Positions 58,549-64,000 of a stretch of DNA of 64,000 nucleotides are shown in pieces (position 1 is the stretch's first letter; each line of letters opens with the position of its first letter). The position numbers and the translations under genes are program-made. This stretch comes from Myxococcales bacterium (GTDB lineage: Bacteria; Myxococcota_A; Bradymonadia; UBA7976; UBA1532), in contig JACKDN010000003.1 of NCBI GenBank assembly GCA_020633465.1, positions 310,001 to 374,000 on the forward strand. The letters run 5' to 3'. A model generated the notes under the pieces. The model was not told the origin of the DNA and made no database searches. It worked only from the letters and a program-made list of their open reading frames with translations.

Positions 58549-59838
58549 TCAGCGCAGGCGCGCCACGAGGGCGTCGCGCTCGAGCGCCTCCTGGGCGCCC
58601 GATCGCATGTTCTTCAGCGTGTAGGTGCCGCGGGCGATCTCGTCGGGGCCGGCCACGACGACGTACTCGATGCCGCGCTTGTCGGCGTGCTGAAACTGCT
58701 TCTTCATCCGGCCGCCGCCGAGGAAGACCTCGGTGTTGACGCCGGCCGCGCGCAGGGCGCCGGCCAGGGCGTAGCTGGCTGGCCGGGTCGAGTCGTCGAA
58801 CACGGTGACCAGCACCCGGGTCGGGTTGCCGTCGGCCTCGACCAGCCCCAGCTCGAGCAGGCCCGCGAACAGGCGGTCGACGCCCAGGCTGATGCCCACG
58901 GCGGGTTCGGACGCGCCGCCGAACATGCCCAGCAGCTCGTCGTAGCGCCCGCCCGACATCACCGAGCCCAGCGACTCCGACGCGGTGAGGAAGGTCTCGT
59001 AGATGGTGCCGGTGTAGTAGTCGAGGCCGCGCGCGATGCTCAGATCGACCTCGACCTTGTCGCGCACGCCCAGCTCGGCGGCCAGCTGCAGCAGCGTGTT
59101 CAGCTCCTCGGCGCCCTTCTGCCCGACCTCGCTGTCGGCGAACCAGTCGCTGAGGGTCGCGGGATCGAGGCCCAGGAACTCGAAGATGCCGTCGGCGGCC
59201 TCGGCCGACAGGCCGTTCTCCTTCTGCAGCAGCGCCCGCACGGCCTCTTCGCCGATCTTCGGCAGCTTGTCGACCGTGCGCAGCACCGCCATCGCCGGCT
59301 CGCCCTCGGCGATGCCCAGCCGCGCCAGCAGGGCGGTCAGCAGCTTGCGGTTGTTCACCCGCAGCACGAAGTCCTCGACGCCCAGCGCGCGCAGCACCGC
59401 CGCGCCCACCGCCAGGCACTCGGCGTCGGCGGTGAGATCGGCGCAGCCGACGATGTCGACGTCGCACTGCACGAACTCGCGGAAGCGCCCGCGCCCCGGC
59501 TTCTCGGCGCGCCACACCGGGGCGATCTGGTAGCGCTTGAAGGGCTTGGGCATCTGCGGGTTCATGCCCACCACCCGCGCCAGCGGCACCGTCAGGTCGT
59601 AGCGCAGCGCCACGTCGCGGTCGCCGTTGTCCAGGAAGCGGTACAAGAGCTTGTCGCCCTCGTCGCCGTACTTGCCCACCAGCACGTCGGCGTACTCGAG
59701 GGCCGGCGTGGCCAGGGGCGCGAAGCCGAACGACTCGAAGGTGCGCGCCACCGTGTCCAGCATGCGCTGCTTGGGCAGCATGGTGTCGGGCAGGTAGTCG
59801 CGGAAGCCCTTCAGCACGCGGGCTTTGACGTTGGCCAT
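58549..59838 (-). CDS. hisS: Histidine-tRNA ligase
   Basis: A 429-residue class II aminoacyl-tRNA synthetase charging tRNA-His. Motif 2 is present as PVWRAEKPGRGRFREFVQCD, motif 3 as AVGISLGVDRLF, and the histidine-specific loop as RGLDYYTGTIYE. The C-terminal anticodon-binding domain (RVLVTVFDDSTRPASYALAG, KRGIEYVVVAGPDEIARG) is complete. The N-terminus MANVKARVLKGFRDYLP is typical. AAGGA lies ahead of ATG 59838. It is followed by the disrupted sensor kinase after 67 bp. Confidence 0.97.
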   Translation of the reverse strand: MANVKARVLKGFRDYLPDTMLPKQRMLDTVARTFESFGFAPLATPALEYADVLVGKYGDEGDKLLYRFLDNGDRDVALRYDLTVPLARVVGMNPQMPKPFKRYQIAPVWRAEKPGRGRFREFVQCDVDIVGCADLTADAECLAVGAAVLRALGVEDFVLRVNNRKLLTALLARLGIAEGEPAMAVLRTVDKLPKIGEEAVRALLQKENGLSAEAADGIFEFLGLDPATLSDWFADSEVGQKGAEELNTLLQLAAELGVRDKVEVDLSIARGLDYYTGTIYETFLTASESLGSVMSGGRYDELLGMFGGASEPAVGISLGVDRLFAGLLELGLVEADGNPTRVLVTVFDDSTRPASYALAGALRAAGVNTEVFLGGGRMKKQFQHADKRGIEYVVVAGPDEIARGTYTLKNMRSGAQEALERDALVARLR

Positions 59839-59916
59839 GGGACGACGTCCTTCGCTGGGGGATGGGGCCGCGGCATCCTAGCCCAACGACGCGCGGACGT
59901 CAGCGGGCCCGGGCGG

Positions 59917-61073
59917 TCAGCTGCGGTAGTCGGCGTTGATGCGCACGTAATCGGGGCCGAAGTCGCAGGTGTAGATCGTGCGCTGCGCGGCGCCGGCGCC
60001 CAGGTCGAGCGCCAGCGCGTACTCCGGCGTGGCCATCGTCGCGCGCGCCGCCTGCTCGGCCTCGACGCCCTGCCAGGCGCCCTGGTCGTAGATCAGCGCG
60101 TCGCCGATCCACAGCCGCACGGCGGTCGGCTCGAAGGTCGCCCCGCTGCGTCCGGCGGCGGCGATGACGCGGCCCCAGTTGGGATCCTCGCCGTGCAGGG
60201 CCGTCTTCACCAGCGGGCTCGTCGCGATGGCGTGCGCCGCCGCCCGCGCGTCGGCGTCGTCCGCCGCGCCGCGCACGGTGACCTCGACGGTCTTCGTCCC
60301 GCCCTCGGCGTCGCGCACGATGTCGAGCGCCAGCTCGCGCGCCACCGGCTCGAGCAGCGACGCGAAGGCCGCCAGATCGTCGCCGGCCAGCGGCGCGCCC
60401 TCGCCGGTCGCCAGGATGAGCGCCATGTCGTTGGTGCTGGTGTCGCCGTCGACGCTGATCGCGTTGAACGTGCGATCGCACACCGCGCGCCAGACGCGGT
60501 CGAGATCCGCCGGCGCCACGGGCGCGTCGGTGACCACGAAGCCCAGCATCGTCGCCATGTTCGGGTGGATCATGCCCGCGCCCTTGGCCGCGCCGGCGAT
60601 GGCCCAGGGGCCCTGCGCCGCGCGCACCTTGGGGCGCGTGTCGGTGGTCATCAGCGCCCGGGCGAAGGTGTCCAGCCCGTCGGCGTCGAGCGCCGCCACC
60701 GCCTCGGGGATGCCGCGCTCGAGGTGCGGCATCGGCAGGTGCGCGCCGATGACGCCGGTGCTCGCGACGAGCACCTCGTCGGGGGAGCAGCCGAGCGCCT
60801 CGGCGGCCAGCGCGGCCATGCGCGCCGCGTCGGCGTCGCCCTGCGCGCCGGTGCAGGCGTTGGCGTTGCCGCTGTTGACCACGATCGCCCGCGCGCGGCC
60901 CGGCACCTTGGCCCGGCTCTGCACCACCGGCGCCGCCACCACGCGGTTGGTCGTGAAGACCCCCGCGCAGCTCGCCGGCCGGTCGGCGACGATCAGGCCG
61001 AGGTCGAGCCCCCGGCCGCCCTTGATGCCGCAGTGGACGCCGGCGAAGCGGACGCCGTCGACGCGCGCCGCGC

Positions 61074-61077
<4 letters not shown>
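59917..61077 (-). CDS. argJ: Bifunctional glutamate N-acetyltransferase/amino-acid acetyltransferase
   Basis: A 386-residue self-cleaving enzyme of the cyclic arginine pathway that moves acetyl groups from N-acetylornithine to glutamate. Motifs: VVNSGNANACTGAQGDADA, ASTGVIGAHLPM, KGAGMIHPNMATMLGFVVTD with the nucleophilic Thr at the cleavage site, SVDGDTSTNDMALILATG and HGEDPNWGRVIAAAG. The C-terminus is complete (YVRINADYRS). The start is GTG 61077, overlapping the secA stop by 4 nt (GTGA), so the two are coupled; this is the most reliable choice of start. Confidence 0.95.

Positions 61078-64000
<2,923 letters not shown>

Overview
The window is about 64 kb of very GC-rich, densely coding chromosomal DNA. 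It most likely comes from a member of the Myxococcota or a close deltaproteobacterial relative. The evidence is a MYXO-CTERM-like sorting tail on the first protein, a CarD/CdnL-type regulator, two Hanks-type Ser/Thr kinases with accessory domains, an EboE-like protein, a receiver-XRE response regulator, many lipoproteins with TPR, PEGA or Big-1-like modules, and GTG/TTG starts with 4-nt overlaps. I see no rRNA, CRISPR array, insertion sequence, integrase or phage gene.

Layout. 0-12.4 kb: surface protein end, kinase fused to an FGE-sulfatase-like domain, lipoprotein, efflux-type adaptor plus an orphan OppF-type ATPase, REC-HDOD protein, then mutY with a small zinc-ribbon membrane protein, and an eboE / beta-propeller / conserved-hypothetical cluster. 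12.4-19.9 kb (minus strand): frameshifted FliL-like gene, tandem LuxR regulators, serine acetyltransferase, a VWA membrane protein with a DUF4159 partner, and aspartate kinase. 20-25.5 kb: UDP-glucose dehydrogenase and a UDP-glucuronate epimerase-like gene (convergent), two HU genes, and a DUF2723/TPR membrane protein. 25.5-33.4 kb is a core block: tRNA-Gln, prs, rplY, pth, hppA, rpsF, rpsR, rplI, dnaB and a receiver protein. 33.5-44.8 kb: REC-XRE regulator, App1-like phosphatase, second kinase, TPR and PEGA secreted proteins, lipoproteins, carD and wecB. 44.8-55.8 kb: DinG-like helicase, then an operon with its own promoter coding for a TPR-dynamin-like GTPase, an ECF sigma factor, a membrane anti-sigma-like protein and a CHAT-protease lipoprotein, followed by a YihY-type membrane protein. 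55.8-64 kb (minus): lipoprotein, a multiply frameshifted sensor kinase, hisS, argJ and the 3' part of secA.

The most interesting unit is the GTPase / sigma / anti-sigma / CHAT operon at 46.75-54.28 kb. The protease is predicted to sit on the same side of the membrane as the C-terminal domain of the putative anti-sigma. This suggests a proteolytic surveillance or signalling switch. That reading is an inference from architecture and gene overlap, not shown by the sequence alone.

Several putative promoters share the form TTGNCN-18-TANGCT, which may be the housekeeping promoter of this organism. Two genes (FliL-like and sensor kinase) carry frame breaks. In the sensor kinase three of the breaks fit single missing bases in C or G runs, so sequencing error and pseudogenisation are both possible.
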